Positions 9,461-20,832 of a stretch of DNA of 64,000 nt are shown here, piece by piece. Both the position numbers and the translations under genes were made by a program. Location: contig JBNLET010000194.1 of NCBI GenBank assembly GCA_050305135.1, forward strand, positions 9,059-73,058, read 5' to 3'. Under the pieces are notes generated by a model. That model had not been told where the DNA came from. It made no database searches and saw only the letters and a program-made list of their open reading frames with translations. This DNA is from Cognatazoarcus sp050305135 (GTDB lineage Bacteria; Pseudomonadota; Gammaproteobacteria; Burkholderiales; Rhodocyclaceae). Position 1 is the stretch's first letter, and every line of letters begins with the position of its first letter.

Positions 9461-9982
9461 TCAGGGCACCTTTGGTGTTGCATCATCGGCAGCAAGCCGA
9501 TCCTGGAGGTAGCGTGAGAAGTAGCCTGAATAGCGCCGTTGCAACTCCGCTAGGCGCCAGTCACTCCCCGTGATGATCTTGCGACACTCTGCCGAGCCGC
9601 AGGAACATTCCATGCGCTCCGCCGGATCCCCGTCGACCATCGCATAGTCGATGGTCAACTCGGCACCCGCCGGAATGTCACGCATCGCGACGAAGGTGAT
9701 CTGGCCTCGAACACCGACGTTCGGGTTGCAGGAGTGGTTGAGGCACAGAATGCTTGCTTCAACCTCCCCGGCGTTGCCGGGTGCGATATAGAGACCGTCC
9801 TCTATCTGAATCTCGGCAGGCGACACCTCATCTCGAACGAGCGCGAGGGAAGCGAAATCCATGATCGTCCCACCCTTGACGGCAACGATTTCGCCCGCTG
9901 CGATCATGTCACGTGCAAAGAGCCCGCGCCCCTGGATTGGGCTTGCGCGCTTCTCGGTCTTGGGGCTGAACCAGCTACTCAT
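9461..9982 (-). CDS. SET-domain protein (putative protein-lysine methyltransferase)
   Basis: A 173-residue compact SET protein. It shows the N-terminal SET strand (SPIQGRGLFARDMIAAGE, 14-31), the NHSCNPN motif (82-88), ELTIDY (108-113) and a post-SET zinc cluster CSCGSAEC (126-133) followed by KIITGSDW. These are the SAM- and lysine-channel motifs of active SET enzymes. A target cannot be read from the sequence; stand-alone bacterial SET proteins are often assigned to ribosomal or histone-like protein lysines, but this is unproven here. MSSWFSPK is chosen as the start; an ATG seven codons upstream (10003) is the alternative. Neighbours are unrelated small genes. Confidence 0.85.
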   Translation of the reverse strand: MSSWFSPKTEKRASPIQGRGLFARDMIAAGEIVAVKGGTIMDFASLALVRDEVSPAEIQIEDGLYIAPGNAGEVEASILCLNHSCNPNVGVRGQITFVAMRDIPAGAELTIDYAMVDGDPAERMECSCGSAECRKIITGSDWRLAELQRRYSGYFSRYLQDRLAADDATPKVP

Positions 9983-10104
9983 AGGCGTACCTTTGACAAG
10001 CATGTATGCACACAGGAGTCATCACAGGCTCACCCATTGGCCTCCCCGTTGCAATAGGGCGAACGAGCTTCTGCGGTTCGCCCGCATTCGTTCCCGAACG
10101 GTTG

Positions 10105-10345
10105 GCGTCATCCGCGAGCCGCAGCATGCCGACGAGCAGGTAACCGGAAACATTGAGCGTGCCGAGCCACGGCATGAAGTGGGCTGCCGCGCCGAGGACG
10201 CCCGCGACGGGGAGGAGGCCGCTCGGCGCGCGAATGAGAGCGATCCGGGCCGCGCCGGAAGCAGCACGGCCTCGCGCAAGCCGCCATCGGCAAGCGCGAG
10301 AGCAAGAACGAAAAGCCACCGCGCAACGGCCTTCAGCGCAAGCAT
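10105..10345 (-). pseudogene. Frameshifted and truncated small membrane protein
   Basis: One minus-strand frame begins MLALKAVARWLFVLALALADGG and continues LREAVLLP. The similarity then jumps to another frame at about 10250-10256, giving ARIALIRAPSGLLPVAGVLG and MPWLGTLNVSGYLLVGMLRL. Joined, they resemble a roughly 130-residue four-helix membrane protein (LREAVLLP ... PWLG ... SGYLLVG), but the usual C-terminal part is missing. The break needs a frameshift, so this is a decayed gene. No other gene is seen in 10004-10429. Confidence 0.5.
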
Positions 10346-10429
10346 CGAAGGGAGTTCATCCGGCGCCAGACGAAATGGCTGGCGCAATACGAGCGACAGC
10401 AAGCATGGCGTGCAAGTCGATTTGCCTTG

Positions 10430-10888
10430 TCAACCGACCTGTAAGGTCTTTTCCAACAGTTCGTAGCCCGACCGCTCAAGGTATTCGTGGCGATGATAGA
10501 AGGCGCGCGCAGAGTCGTTGTGCCGCGACAGCTGGAGTGAGGCGTTTGAGCAGCCAAGCCGCCGAAACTCGGATTCCGCGACGTCGAGAAGTGCGGCGCC
10601 GATGCCCCGGCCACGCTTCGAGGGCAGCACGAAAAGCTCGTCGATCTCCGCCGTGATGCCCAGGTGCTCGAGGCTGAATACGTAGACTGCAAGCAGGTAA
10701 CCCACCGCAACACCGTCCGTAGTTGACAGCCATCCCGCTCCAAGTCGTGGCTCAGAAAGAAGGCGTTTGAGCTGACTGCCCACCCGGCCCGGCTCGAAGC
10801 CCGATATGGCTTCGAATCGCCAGTATTCTTCCACCAGCGGAAGGAGAGCCGGCACATCGGCTGGCGTGGCTATTCTGATTTCCTTCAT
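10430..10888 (-). CDS. GNAT-family N-acetyltransferase
   Basis: A 152-residue single-domain acetyltransferase. The fold runs from MKEIRIATPADVPALLPLV to the acetyl-CoA-binding motif A, IDELFVLPSKRGRGIGAALL (RGRGIG at 92-97). It ends with the motif-B helix (SLQLSRHNDSARAFYHRHEYLERSGYELLEKTL). Complete and of normal length. The substrate cannot be deduced; small aminoglycoside, amino-acid or peptide targets are all possible. It is followed by the frameshifted membrane-protein remnant and preceded by a methyltransferase on the same strand. Confidence 0.87.
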   Translation of the reverse strand: MKEIRIATPADVPALLPLVEEYWRFEAISGFEPGRVGSQLKRLLSEPRLGAGWLSTTDGVAVGYLLAVYVFSLEHLGITAEIDELFVLPSKRGRGIGAALLDVAESEFRRLGCSNASLQLSRHNDSARAFYHRHEYLERSGYELLEKTLQVG

Positions 10889-10970
10889 GCGCTTTTCCCG
10901 ACGAGTTGAAGGCGACCGACCACCAGCGCCGCGCAGCGGGCCGTCCGCTGCACGCGGTGGCTGGCCTGCG

Positions 10971-11702
10971 CTATGCGGCACCGGAGGGCCGCCGGGCCAG
11001 AAAACCATGCAATCCTCGTGGCAATGCTTCGTCGGCGTAGGCGGTGAACCTCGTGACTCCAAATCCGATTGCCAACAGATCAGACTCGATGTCCTCGGGA
11101 GAGACCAATTCGAGTTCGTGGACTTCGGAGCCACGCCGATACAAGGTGCCGATGCGCCTGAACGTTACGATCCGACGCGTGAGTGAGCGACCCGTCGCGG
11201 ATGTCTCCACCAGCACAGCCCAGTCGCCTCCTTCGGCAAAGGTCCGCGTCGGGCGCTCAGGCGCGCGATCGGGGCCGGCCACGTCAAACAGGAGTACTCC
11301 GCCGCTCGCAAGTGCTCGAAACGCCCTTTCGAAAAACGCCCGCCTGGCGGCGTGGGTAGAGCGAGCATCGAACTTGTAGTTCAGCACCTCTCCGATCGCG
11401 CACAGGGCAACGCAGGACGACATCTCCATATCCACGAAGGACCCGGCACAAAAAACGGCCTCTGGCACTCGCTTTCGTGCAAGCTCGATGAGCGACGCGG
11501 ACAAGTCCACCCCGGAGACCGAGTAGCCACGATCGGCCAGGACGCGAGCCGTGATGCCGCTCCCGCAGCCGACGTCGAGAATGGCCCCGCTGCGTATCCC
11601 GCAGCCATCCAGCGCAGCGAGGAGCACTCCGGCACCGGCGACCGCGAGGTGGCCAAAGCCGTTGTCGTGGATATGAGCAAGGTCCGATCGGTAGTGGCTC
11701 AT
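10971..11702 (-). CDS. Class I SAM-dependent methyltransferase
   Basis: A 243-residue methyltransferase, the third in this strip. Motif I is AILDVGCGSGITARVLADRG (40-59), Asp66 binds the SAM ribose (VSGVDLSASL), and LCAIGEVLNYKF and LASGGVLLFDVAG follow. The C-terminal domain (RIVTFRRIGTLYRRGSEVHE) is of the type seen in small-molecule methyltransferases. Substrate unknown. A 200-bp gap without features separates it from the end of metH, and it is transcribed in the same direction as metH. Confidence 0.85.
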   Translation of the reverse strand: MSHYRSDLAHIHDNGFGHLAVAGAGVLLAALDGCGIRSGAILDVGCGSGITARVLADRGYSVSGVDLSASLIELARKRVPEAVFCAGSFVDMEMSSCVALCAIGEVLNYKFDARSTHAARRAFFERAFRALASGGVLLFDVAGPDRAPERPTRTFAEGGDWAVLVETSATGRSLTRRIVTFRRIGTLYRRGSEVHELELVSPEDIESDLLAIGFGVTRFTAYADEALPRGLHGFLARRPSGAA

Positions 11703-11904
11703 GACGACGACCCGATGAGGGCCGCATAGCGCTCGACGTGGGCGGTCCGCCCCGGCGTGCCACGGCGAACCCTCTCGACCGAAGGGTTGTGCGCGGCCGC
11801 TTCGTCGATCATCTTGTGACGGCTCTTCGAATTTGATCTCTGGCTCGACATGCTTCGATTTGAAGACATCTAGGGAAGCACTGATCGGGGCCGCCCCTGA
11901 ACGT

Positions 11905-15594
<3,690 letters not shown>

Positions 15595-15639
15595 GTTCGG
15601 TCCTCGAATGTCCGTTCTTCGGCGCCGGAACCGCGGACG

Positions 15640-15682
15640 AAAAAACGGCGCGGCAAACCGGCTGGGGTTTGCGAGCGCCGTT
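15640..15682 (-). terminator. Intrinsic terminator overlapping the SAH riboswitch
   Basis: On the minus strand AACGGCGC pairs with GCGCCGTT, with an inner stem CAAACC/GGTTTG, and the hairpin is followed by a run of six T (15640-15645). The 5' arm is the 3' strand of the riboswitch core, so the two structures exclude each other. This makes a transcriptional ON switch for metH. Confidence 0.85.
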
Positions 15683-15746
15683 GTTCGGTTGCTGAGCCTG
15701 GCCCCGGGAATCACCACCCGCCACGGGTCGCAGCGCTCCTCAGCAG
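15670..15746 (-). ncRNA. SAH (S-adenosylhomocysteine) riboswitch
   Basis: Read on the minus strand, the leader has GAGGAGCGCTGCGACC (around 15728-15743), then GGCCAGGCTCAGCAACC (around 15688-15704) and AACGGCGCTCGC (15670-15681). The order GAGGAGCGCUGC ... CCAGGCUC ... AACGGCGCUC is the conserved signature of the ahcY/SAH riboswitch of proteobacteria. It begins within a few bases of the predicted transcription start. Its 3' strand is also used by the downstream terminator, so SAH binding should prevent termination and switch metH on. Confidence 0.9.
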
Positions 15747-15753
15747 AAGCCGG

Positions 15754-15782
15754 ATTCTAGGGGCTTCGGCGTTCGCTGTCGA
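15754..15782 (-). promoter_or_regulatory. Sigma-70 promoter of metH
   Basis: On the minus strand: TCGACA (15777-15782), a 17-base spacer, then TAGAAT (15754-15759). Each hexamer matches the consensus at five of six positions. Transcription would start near 15747, immediately before the SAH riboswitch. Confidence 0.65.
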
Positions 15783-15892
15783 CGCCGGGACGGAACGGGA
15801 TCGCGGCGCTGCGAAAGTCGCTTGCAAAATCACGCCGCAATTTCGCCCGCCGCGGTTTATGCTGGATCATCCCCCAACCAACGGAGAGAACA

Positions 15893-16288
15893 ATGAGAAA
15901 ATGGCTCATCGCCGTGGCCGCGAGCGCAGCTTCGCTGGCCGCGCTGCCGGCCGCCGCCGCCAGCGTCAGCTTCGTCAGCCCGACCGACGGCGATACCGTC
16001 GGGTCCGAGTTCATGGTGCAGATGGCGGTGGACGGCATGCAGCTGCGCCCGGCCGGCGAGGTGGTGGAAGGGACCGGCCACCATCACCTGATCGTCGACG
16101 GCGGCCCGCTCGAGGCCGGCACACCGGTGCCGTCCGACGCCACCCACCTGCATTTCGGCCAGGGCCAGAGCGAGACCACGCTCAAGCTGGCGCCCGGCGA
16201 GCACACGTTGACGCTGCAGTTTGCCGACGGCAAGCACCGCTCCTACGGCCCCGGCATGAGCCGCACGATCAAGGTGCACGTCAAGTAA
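15893..16288 (+). CDS. DUF4399 periplasmic protein
   Basis: A 131-residue exported protein: Ala-rich signal peptide (MRKWLIAVAASAASLAALPA, cleavage near AAA at 22-24), then a single DUF4399 beta-sandwich. It shows SFVSPTDGDTVGSEF at the start, the conserved GTGHHHLIVDGG cluster and the ending GKHRSYGPGMSRTIKV. The His triplet and downstream HLHFG suggest metal binding, but no function is established for the family. GGAGAG precedes the ATG. Divergent from metH; the 300-bp interval carries the metH promoter, riboswitch and terminator. Confidence 0.88.
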   Translation: MRKWLIAVAASAASLAALPAAAASVSFVSPTDGDTVGSEFMVQMAVDGMQLRPAGEVVEGTGHHHLIVDGGPLEAGTPVPSDATHLHFGQGQSETTLKLAPGEHTLTLQFADGKHRSYGPGMSRTIKVHVK

Positions 16289-16310
16289 GGGCCGTGCGCG
16301 GACCGGGCGA

Positions 16311-16832
16311 TCAGCCGCGGCGTGCGGCGCCCGGCCCCCAGATCGGCTCCGGTTCGATGTCCGGGCCCGGATCGTATTCGGGGTAGTCGAGCTGGCGGAA
16401 GATGTGTTCCTCGCATTCCCGCAGCCGGCGGGTGACCTCGCGCCCCATGTTCATCTGGATCAGCGCGAACTGCTCCAGGTCGCGGGTATAGAGATCGTGC
16501 AGCACGTCGGCGCCAATCTCCAGCAGCGCCACGCGGCTCAGGGCCAGCGCCGAGGCGCTGCGCGGCATCAGGTCGAACAGCGTCATCTCGCCGATGCAGT
16601 CGCCGTCGCGCAGCGTATTGATCAGGTACTGGCGATTGTCGTGGGCCTTCAGCACGGCGATCTCGCCGCGCTCGATGATGTACATCGAGCCGGGCGGGTC
16701 ACCCTCGCGCAGCAGCCACTCGCCGGCCCGCAGCGTCTTTTCGCGCCCCCTCGACAGCAGGAAATCGATGATGTCCTCGCGGATCGCGCCGAAGATCGGG
16801 ATTTCGCGCAACAGCTTGGCCTGCCTGCTCAC
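16311..16832 (-). CDS. Cyclic nucleotide-binding domain protein (no DNA-binding domain)
   Basis: A 173-residue stand-alone cNMP-binding (CAP_ED) domain. Recognisable parts are LLREIPIFGAIREDIIDFLL, EKTLRAGEWLLREGDPPGSM, YIIERGEIAVL and the phosphate-binding cassette region GDCIGEMTLFDLMPRSAS. Phe-Asp-Leu-Met-Pro-Arg resembles the loop where CRP has its ligand arginine. Unlike CRP/FNR proteins it has no helix-turn-helix. It ends in an acidic Pro-rich tail (about 145-173). The start is GTG at 16832, with GGGAGA in front; the upstream extension covers the divergent gene's promoter area. Possibly a sensory or scaffold protein. Confidence 0.82.
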   Translation of the reverse strand: MSRQAKLLREIPIFGAIREDIIDFLLSRGREKTLRAGEWLLREGDPPGSMYIIERGEIAVLKAHDNRQYLINTLRDGDCIGEMTLFDLMPRSASALALSRVALLEIGADVLHDLYTRDLEQFALIQMNMGREVTRRLRECEEHIFRQLDYPEYDPGPDIEPEPIWGPGAARRG

Positions 16833-16893
16833 GGTGCTTCTCCCGCTATATCGAATGTCATGGGTTTGAGCATAGCCGATCCGGCGGGTGAAA

Positions 16894-17475
16894 ATGTCGC
16901 CTGATGTCAACGAAATGCAAGCGTCGGGAGCCGCCGCCAGCATGACTGCGGTACACAGCTTTCCGCCGCTGGCGGACGCGGCGGCACGGCTGCTGATCCT
17001 CGGCAGCATGCCGGGCCGCCGTTCGCTGCAGGAGCAACGATACTACGCCCATCCGCGCAATGCCTTCTGGCCGATCATGGGCGCGCTGCTGGATTTCCCG
17101 CCGCTCTCGCCCTACGAGCAGCGCTGTCGCGCGCTGCTCGCCGGCGGCGTGGCGTTGTGGGACGTGATGGCGAGCTGCAGCCGCCACTCCAGCCTGGATG
17201 CAGACATCGTCGAGGACAGCATCGTGCCGAACGACATCGCGCTGCTGCTGGCTGCGTGCCCATCGGTCGCGGCGGTGTTCTTCAATGGCGGCAAGGCCGA
17301 GCAGAGCTTTCGCCGCCACGTCCTGCCGACCCTCGGCGGGCTCGGCCGGGAGCTGCGCTTCGAACGCCTGCCGTCCACCAGCCCGGCCCACGCCGGCCTG
17401 GGCACGGAACTCAAACTGGCGCGCTGGCGCGATGCGCTCGGCGGCCTGCTCGGCCACGCGGCCGGCGAGCGCTAG
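16894..17475 (+). CDS. DNA-deoxyinosine glycosylase (uracil-DNA glycosylase superfamily)
   Basis: A protein of up to 193 residues whose core LLILGSMPGRRSLQEQRYYA followed by HPRNAFWPIMG is the signature of the hypoxanthine-DNA glycosylase branch (family 6) of the UDG superfamily. The second motif is seen as LPSTSPAHAG near the C-terminus. It would remove deaminated adenine (hypoxanthine) from DNA. The start is uncertain: ATG at 16894, 16915 or 16942 (MTAVHSFPPLADAAARLL). The last matches the family start best and has GGGAG about 11 bases upstream. Divergent from the cNMP-binding gene. Confidence 0.87.
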   Translation: MSPDVNEMQASGAAASMTAVHSFPPLADAAARLLILGSMPGRRSLQEQRYYAHPRNAFWPIMGALLDFPPLSPYEQRCRALLAGGVALWDVMASCSRHSSLDADIVEDSIVPNDIALLLAACPSVAAVFFNGGKAEQSFRRHVLPTLGGLGRELRFERLPSTSPAHAGLGTELKLARWRDALGGLLGHAAGER

Positions 17476-17614
17476 GCCGCATTTCGCGCCACTCCGACGG
17501 CGGCGGACACCGATGCGCGATCGCGCGAGAAGTGCGGGCTACGGGTTGATCCCGATTCCCAGCGGCCGTCCGGCGAGGTGAGCATGTCGGGCCGATCGCC
17601 GTCGCCCTTCCCCC

Positions 17615-18565
17615 GTGCTCCACGTCCTGTCCGTCACCTTCCCGTTCTTCGCCCTGGTACTGGGCGGCTACACCGCCGTCAGGCGCAGCCTGCTGCCGCA
17701 GGCCGCGATTCCGGGGCTGAACAGCTTCGTGCTGTTCTTCGCGCTGCCCTGCATGCTGTTCCGCTTCGGCTCCGGCACGCCGATCGCGGAGCTGCTCGAT
17801 CCGATGGTGTTCGCGGTGTACTTGAGCTGCGCGCTGCTGATGGTCGCGGCCACGCTGCTGCTGACGATGGGCGGGCGTATAGGCTGGAACGACGGCGCGC
17901 TGGGCGCGCTGACGGCGGCCTTTCCGAATTCGGGTTTCATGGGGGTGCCGCTGCTGCTGGCGCTGCTCGGCGAACGCTCAGTCGGGCCGGTGATCGTGAC
18001 GATCGTGATCGACCTGGTGATCACGACCTCGCTGTGCATCGCGCTGTCCCGCCTCGGCGCCGGTGCCGACGGCGCGCGCGCCGCGGCCGGCCGGGCGCTG
18101 CGCGGCGTAGCGGGCAATCCGATGCCGTGGGCGATCCTGCTCGGCGGCCTGTTCTCGGCGCTGCAGTGGCAGCTCTACGGGCCGCTGGACCGGACCATCG
18201 GCCTGCTGGCCGACGCCGCCTCGCCGGTGGCGCTGTTTACGATCGGCGCAGTGCTGGCCCGCTCCAAGATGACCACCAGCGACGCCACGCCGTGGCAGGA
18301 CTACGTGCCGGTGGCGCTGCTCAAGCTCGCGCTGCATCCGCTGCTGGTCCTGCTGGCGGCCGCCGCCGCGCGCCGGCTCGGTGTGCCGCTGGAAGCCCAC
18401 GTGGTGGTCGCGCTGGTGCTGGTGGCGGCGCTGCCGAGCGCCAGCAACGTGTCGCTGCTGGCCGAGCGCTTCGGCGCCGACAACGGCCGCATCGCACGCA
18501 TCATCCTGCTGTCGACGGCGGCCTCGTTCTTCAGCTTCTCGGCCTGCGTGGCGCTGCTGACCTGA
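17615..18565 (+). CDS. AEC-family transporter (auxin efflux carrier/malonate transporter type)
   Basis: A 316-residue integral membrane protein with about ten hydrophobic segments in two repeated halves. Family features are VLGGYTAVRRSLLPQAAIPGLN at the start, the gap-helix NSGFMGVPLLLALLGE (about 109-124) and, in the second half, ALPSASNVSLLAERFG. AEC proteins export or import organic anions (malonate, malate) or plant hormones; the substrate here cannot be told. The apparent start codon is GTG, without a strong ribosome-binding site. It is 139 bp downstream of the glycosylase gene with no partner genes of a metabolic pathway. Confidence 0.88.
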   Translation: MLHVLSVTFPFFALVLGGYTAVRRSLLPQAAIPGLNSFVLFFALPCMLFRFGSGTPIAELLDPMVFAVYLSCALLMVAATLLLTMGGRIGWNDGALGALTAAFPNSGFMGVPLLLALLGERSVGPVIVTIVIDLVITTSLCIALSRLGAGADGARAAAGRALRGVAGNPMPWAILLGGLFSALQWQLYGPLDRTIGLLADAASPVALFTIGAVLARSKMTTSDATPWQDYVPVALLKLALHPLLVLLAAAAARRLGVPLEAHVVVALVLVAALPSASNVSLLAERFGADNGRIARIILLSTAASFFSFSACVALLT

Positions 18566-18586
18566 GCCGCGGCGCCGCCCGCAGGG

Positions 18587-19024
18587 CTAGTGCTTGTCGC
18601 AGCCGACGCGCAGCATCGACAGGCCGACCGGCTGATACAGGCCGTGCTGGGTGATGTACTCGCGCTGCACGCGGTAGGCCTCGACCTCCATGTCGATCGC
18701 CGCCGAACAGTCGGGCAGTTCGCCGAAGGCCGCACCCGGCGCCGGGAACCCGCCGTGGCGCGCCGTTCCTTGCAGATAGTGGACCATCTCGTGCACCACC
18801 ACCGAAGCGGCCAGCACGCTTTCCTCCGGATCCATCGCCTCGTCGACGTAGAGTTCGCGGCCGCCGGCGTACCAGCCGTACACGCGGCATTCGCGCCCGG
18901 CGCAGGCGTTGTCGACGAAGAAGCGGTGGGGTACCTGGATCACGACCGGGGTCTCGGCCGGCACCGGCAGCCCCGACAGACTGACCGCCCAGGAGAAGAG
19001 TGCGATATACAGGGCATCCATCAT
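18587..19024 (-). CDS. Small exported protein with HExxH metallopeptidase motif
   Basis: A 145-residue protein with a hydrophobic start (MMDALYIALFSWAVSLSG), probably a signal peptide or anchor. It carries VVVHEMVHYLQG (76-87): His78, Glu79 and His82 form a zincin HExxH motif in a helix. Four cysteines (CAGREC at 41-46, CSAA and the C-terminal VGCDKH) suggest an oxidised, extracytoplasmic protein. A third zinc ligand could be Glu in EVEAYRVQREY (about 114). The family is not one I can name with certainty. GGAGG precedes the first of two consecutive ATGs. It ends 21 bp from the convergent AEC transporter gene. Confidence 0.75.
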   Translation of the reverse strand: MMDALYIALFSWAVSLSGLPVPAETPVVIQVPHRFFVDNACAGRECRVYGWYAGGRELYVDEAMDPEESVLAASVVVHEMVHYLQGTARHGGFPAPGAAFGELPDCSAAIDMEVEAYRVQREYITQHGLYQPVGLSMLRVGCDKH

Positions 19025-19087
19025 GCAATCCTCCGCAGAACGGGCGGCGACGTGATCCGATACCGCACCGGAAGACGGCCGCCCGTA

Positions 19088-19102
19088 TGTTGCGTTGCAA
19101 CA
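19088..19102. promoter_or_regulatory. Inverted repeat TGTTGC-GTT-GCAACA
   Basis: A perfect 6-bp inverted repeat with a three-base centre, 63 bp upstream of the metallopeptidase-like gene. It could be an operator for a dimeric regulator. No other evidence. Confidence 0.25.
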
Positions 19103-19301
19103 ATCCTGCCAGCGGCTTCGCCCGATCCCCTGCGCCGCGCCGAAATGTCCCACGCACGGCCATTTCCGGCTCCCCGCTCGGCACCGATCCGGTCGCGGAG
19201 CGAGGGCGGGGTTGCGCCATGCCTGCACAGGCTTGGTGCGCATGCCCTTTTCCGGTGCTGCGCTGCACCATTCACACGGGGCACCCGCCCGCGCCGGGCG
19301 G

Positions 19302-20216
19302 TCAGACGTTCGCCGGATACCGGTTCGCCGCGAGCGGGGTTTCCTCGCGCGCCGGCTCGACCGCCGCCGTGCAGGCCGGGCGCGCGGTCTCGCCGACAAA
19401 GCTCAGCACGTCGCGGGTGAAGCGCTCGCGCTGCCAGAGGTGCGGCGAGTGGTCCGCGCCCTGGTAGGTGGCGAGGCGGGCGTGCGGGATGGCGTCGCGA
19501 ACGTAGCGGGCGGTCTGCGCCGTGTAGAAGTTGCTCAGCTCACCATAGACCAGCAGCGTCGGCATTTCCGTCAGCGGCAGCACCTCGCGATAGTCGGCGG
19601 CGGTCAAGCTGGCCCAGCAGTCGATCAGCGGCTTCGGCGTCAGCTTGCGCATGCGCCGGCGGAACAGGTCGAGGCCGTCGTCCTGCGACAGGTAGCGCCG
19701 CCGCGCCGCTTCGTTCAGGCCGTCGGCGCCCAGGCGCAGCACGGCTTCGGCGAAATCCCGTTCCAGCTCGCGCATGAAGACCACGTTGCGCTGCCAGTCG
19801 AAGTCGCCGTAGATGCCCTTGTTCCAGCCGTCGTCGGTGACCAGCTTGGGCGACTGGTCGATCAGTACCGTGCGCGCCAGCCGCTGGCAGCCGAAATCGC
19901 GCAGGTATTGCCAGGTGGTCAGTGCGCCCATCGAGTGGCCGATCAGCGTGACCTCGTTCAGATCGAAGTGGCACAGCAGGTTCTGCAGGTCGCGCGCCAT
20001 GCGTTCGACGGTCGGCACCGTGCCGGTCCGCAGATCGTGGCCGCCGTGGGCGCGGGCGTCCCAGCGAAACACCGCATGGCGGGCGGCAAAGGCCTCGACG
20101 AAGGGATGCCAGTCCCGGTGCGACGAGGTCCAGCCGTGCAGCAGCACCAGCGGCGGTCCGTCGCCGCAGGCGCGAAAATGGATTGGCTCGCCGTCGTCCG
20201 CGATGAAATGGTCCAT
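19302..20216 (-). CDS. Alpha/beta-fold hydrolase
   Basis: A 304-residue hydrolase: oxyanion-hole motif VLLHGWTSS (24-32), nucleophile elbow LIGHSMGALT with Ser95, and the catalytic His in GADHSPHLW near 265. The acidic residue is probably in the strand LLVYGELSNFY region. A cap domain (about 125-215) contains QRNVVFMRELERDF. Substrate unknown; epoxide hydrolases, haloperoxidase-like esterases and C-C hydrolases share this layout. The C-terminal 30 residues are a low-complexity tail. It stands alone, with a 277-bp gap downstream that holds only the inverted repeat listed separately. Confidence 0.85.
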   Translation of the reverse strand: MDHFIADDGEPIHFRACGDGPPLVLLHGWTSSHRDWHPFVEAFAARHAVFRWDARAHGGHDLRTGTVPTVERMARDLQNLLCHFDLNEVTLIGHSMGALTTWQYLRDFGCQRLARTVLIDQSPKLVTDDGWNKGIYGDFDWQRNVVFMRELERDFAEAVLRLGADGLNEAARRRYLSQDDGLDLFRRRMRKLTPKPLIDCWASLTAADYREVLPLTEMPTLLVYGELSNFYTAQTARYVRDAIPHARLATYQGADHSPHLWQRERFTRDVLSFVGETARPACTAAVEPAREETPLAANRYPANV

Positions 20217-20334
20217 TGGGGTAGCTCCGACTGCTTATTGTGCACCGCAGTATAGAGGTCGGAGACGCGGCGTGCAGCCACCGGGCGCCGAAAACTGTTG
20301 CGCCATGTGACCCGGATCGGTCTGCCCGGGCGCC

Positions 20335-20832
20335 CTACATGCCGAAGAAGCCGCCGTCCCGCGGATAGATGAAGCTCTGGCTGGTGCGGACCACCACGCC
20401 GTCGCGGAAATGTACGTTGAAGCGGGTCTCGATGCCCGGGCCGGTGTTCTCGATGTTCCAGTCCCACACCTCTTCGCCGGACAGCCAGAAGAACTCGACC
20501 GTGCGATGCTGGCCCAGCAGCCGGCTCACCTGTGCCTTGTGCATGCCGGCTTCGATCCGCAGCAGGCCGTCCAGGGCGAGCGCATCGCGCACCGACACCA
20601 GCCGGCCAGCGGCGTCGAGCTTGACCATCCAGCAATGGATGCCCCAGGGCTGGCTGGAATACTCCAGCGTGCTGCCGCCGTCGGCGTCGCTCCAGCGGCG
20701 TGTCGGGGTGCCGGCTGCAGCAATCACGCCCGCCTCGTTCGCCTGGCCAGGGGGCAGCCCGACGAGCTTTGGCGCGAATGCGCAGCCGACGAGCAAGAGG
20801 GACAGGCACAGGGCCGACAGGTTCCTTTTCAT
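20335..20832 (-). CDS. BamE/SmpA-like lipoprotein, paralogue 1
   Basis: A 165-residue lipoprotein: lipobox LLVGC with Cys17 after a short signal (MKRNLSALCL). The mature part has two related halves, each starting with a turn-helix and a W/F-rich beta hairpin. One has TLEYSSQPWGIHCWMVKL; the other has IEAGMHKAQVSRLLGQHR followed by WDWNIE and FNVHF. This layout is like BamE/OmlA-type modules. It is clearly homologous to the lipoprotein at 25674-26156, five kilobases away. Function unknown; possibly outer-membrane assembly or envelope maintenance. The start MKRN is chosen because it places the lipobox correctly. Confidence 0.78.
   Translation of the reverse strand: MKRNLSALCLSLLLVGCAFAPKLVGLPPGQANEAGVIAAAGTPTRRWSDADGGSTLEYSSQPWGIHCWMVKLDAAGRLVSVRDALALDGLLRIEAGMHKAQVSRLLGQHRTVEFFWLSGEEVWDWNIENTGPGIETRFNVHFRDGVVVRTSQSFIYPRDGGFFGM

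Noticed and set aside
7539..11702. Possible chromosomal integron cassette array (small genes in one orientation)
   Set aside because: No GTTRRRY/RYYYAAC attC pairs were recognised in the gaps and no integrase gene is present in the window.
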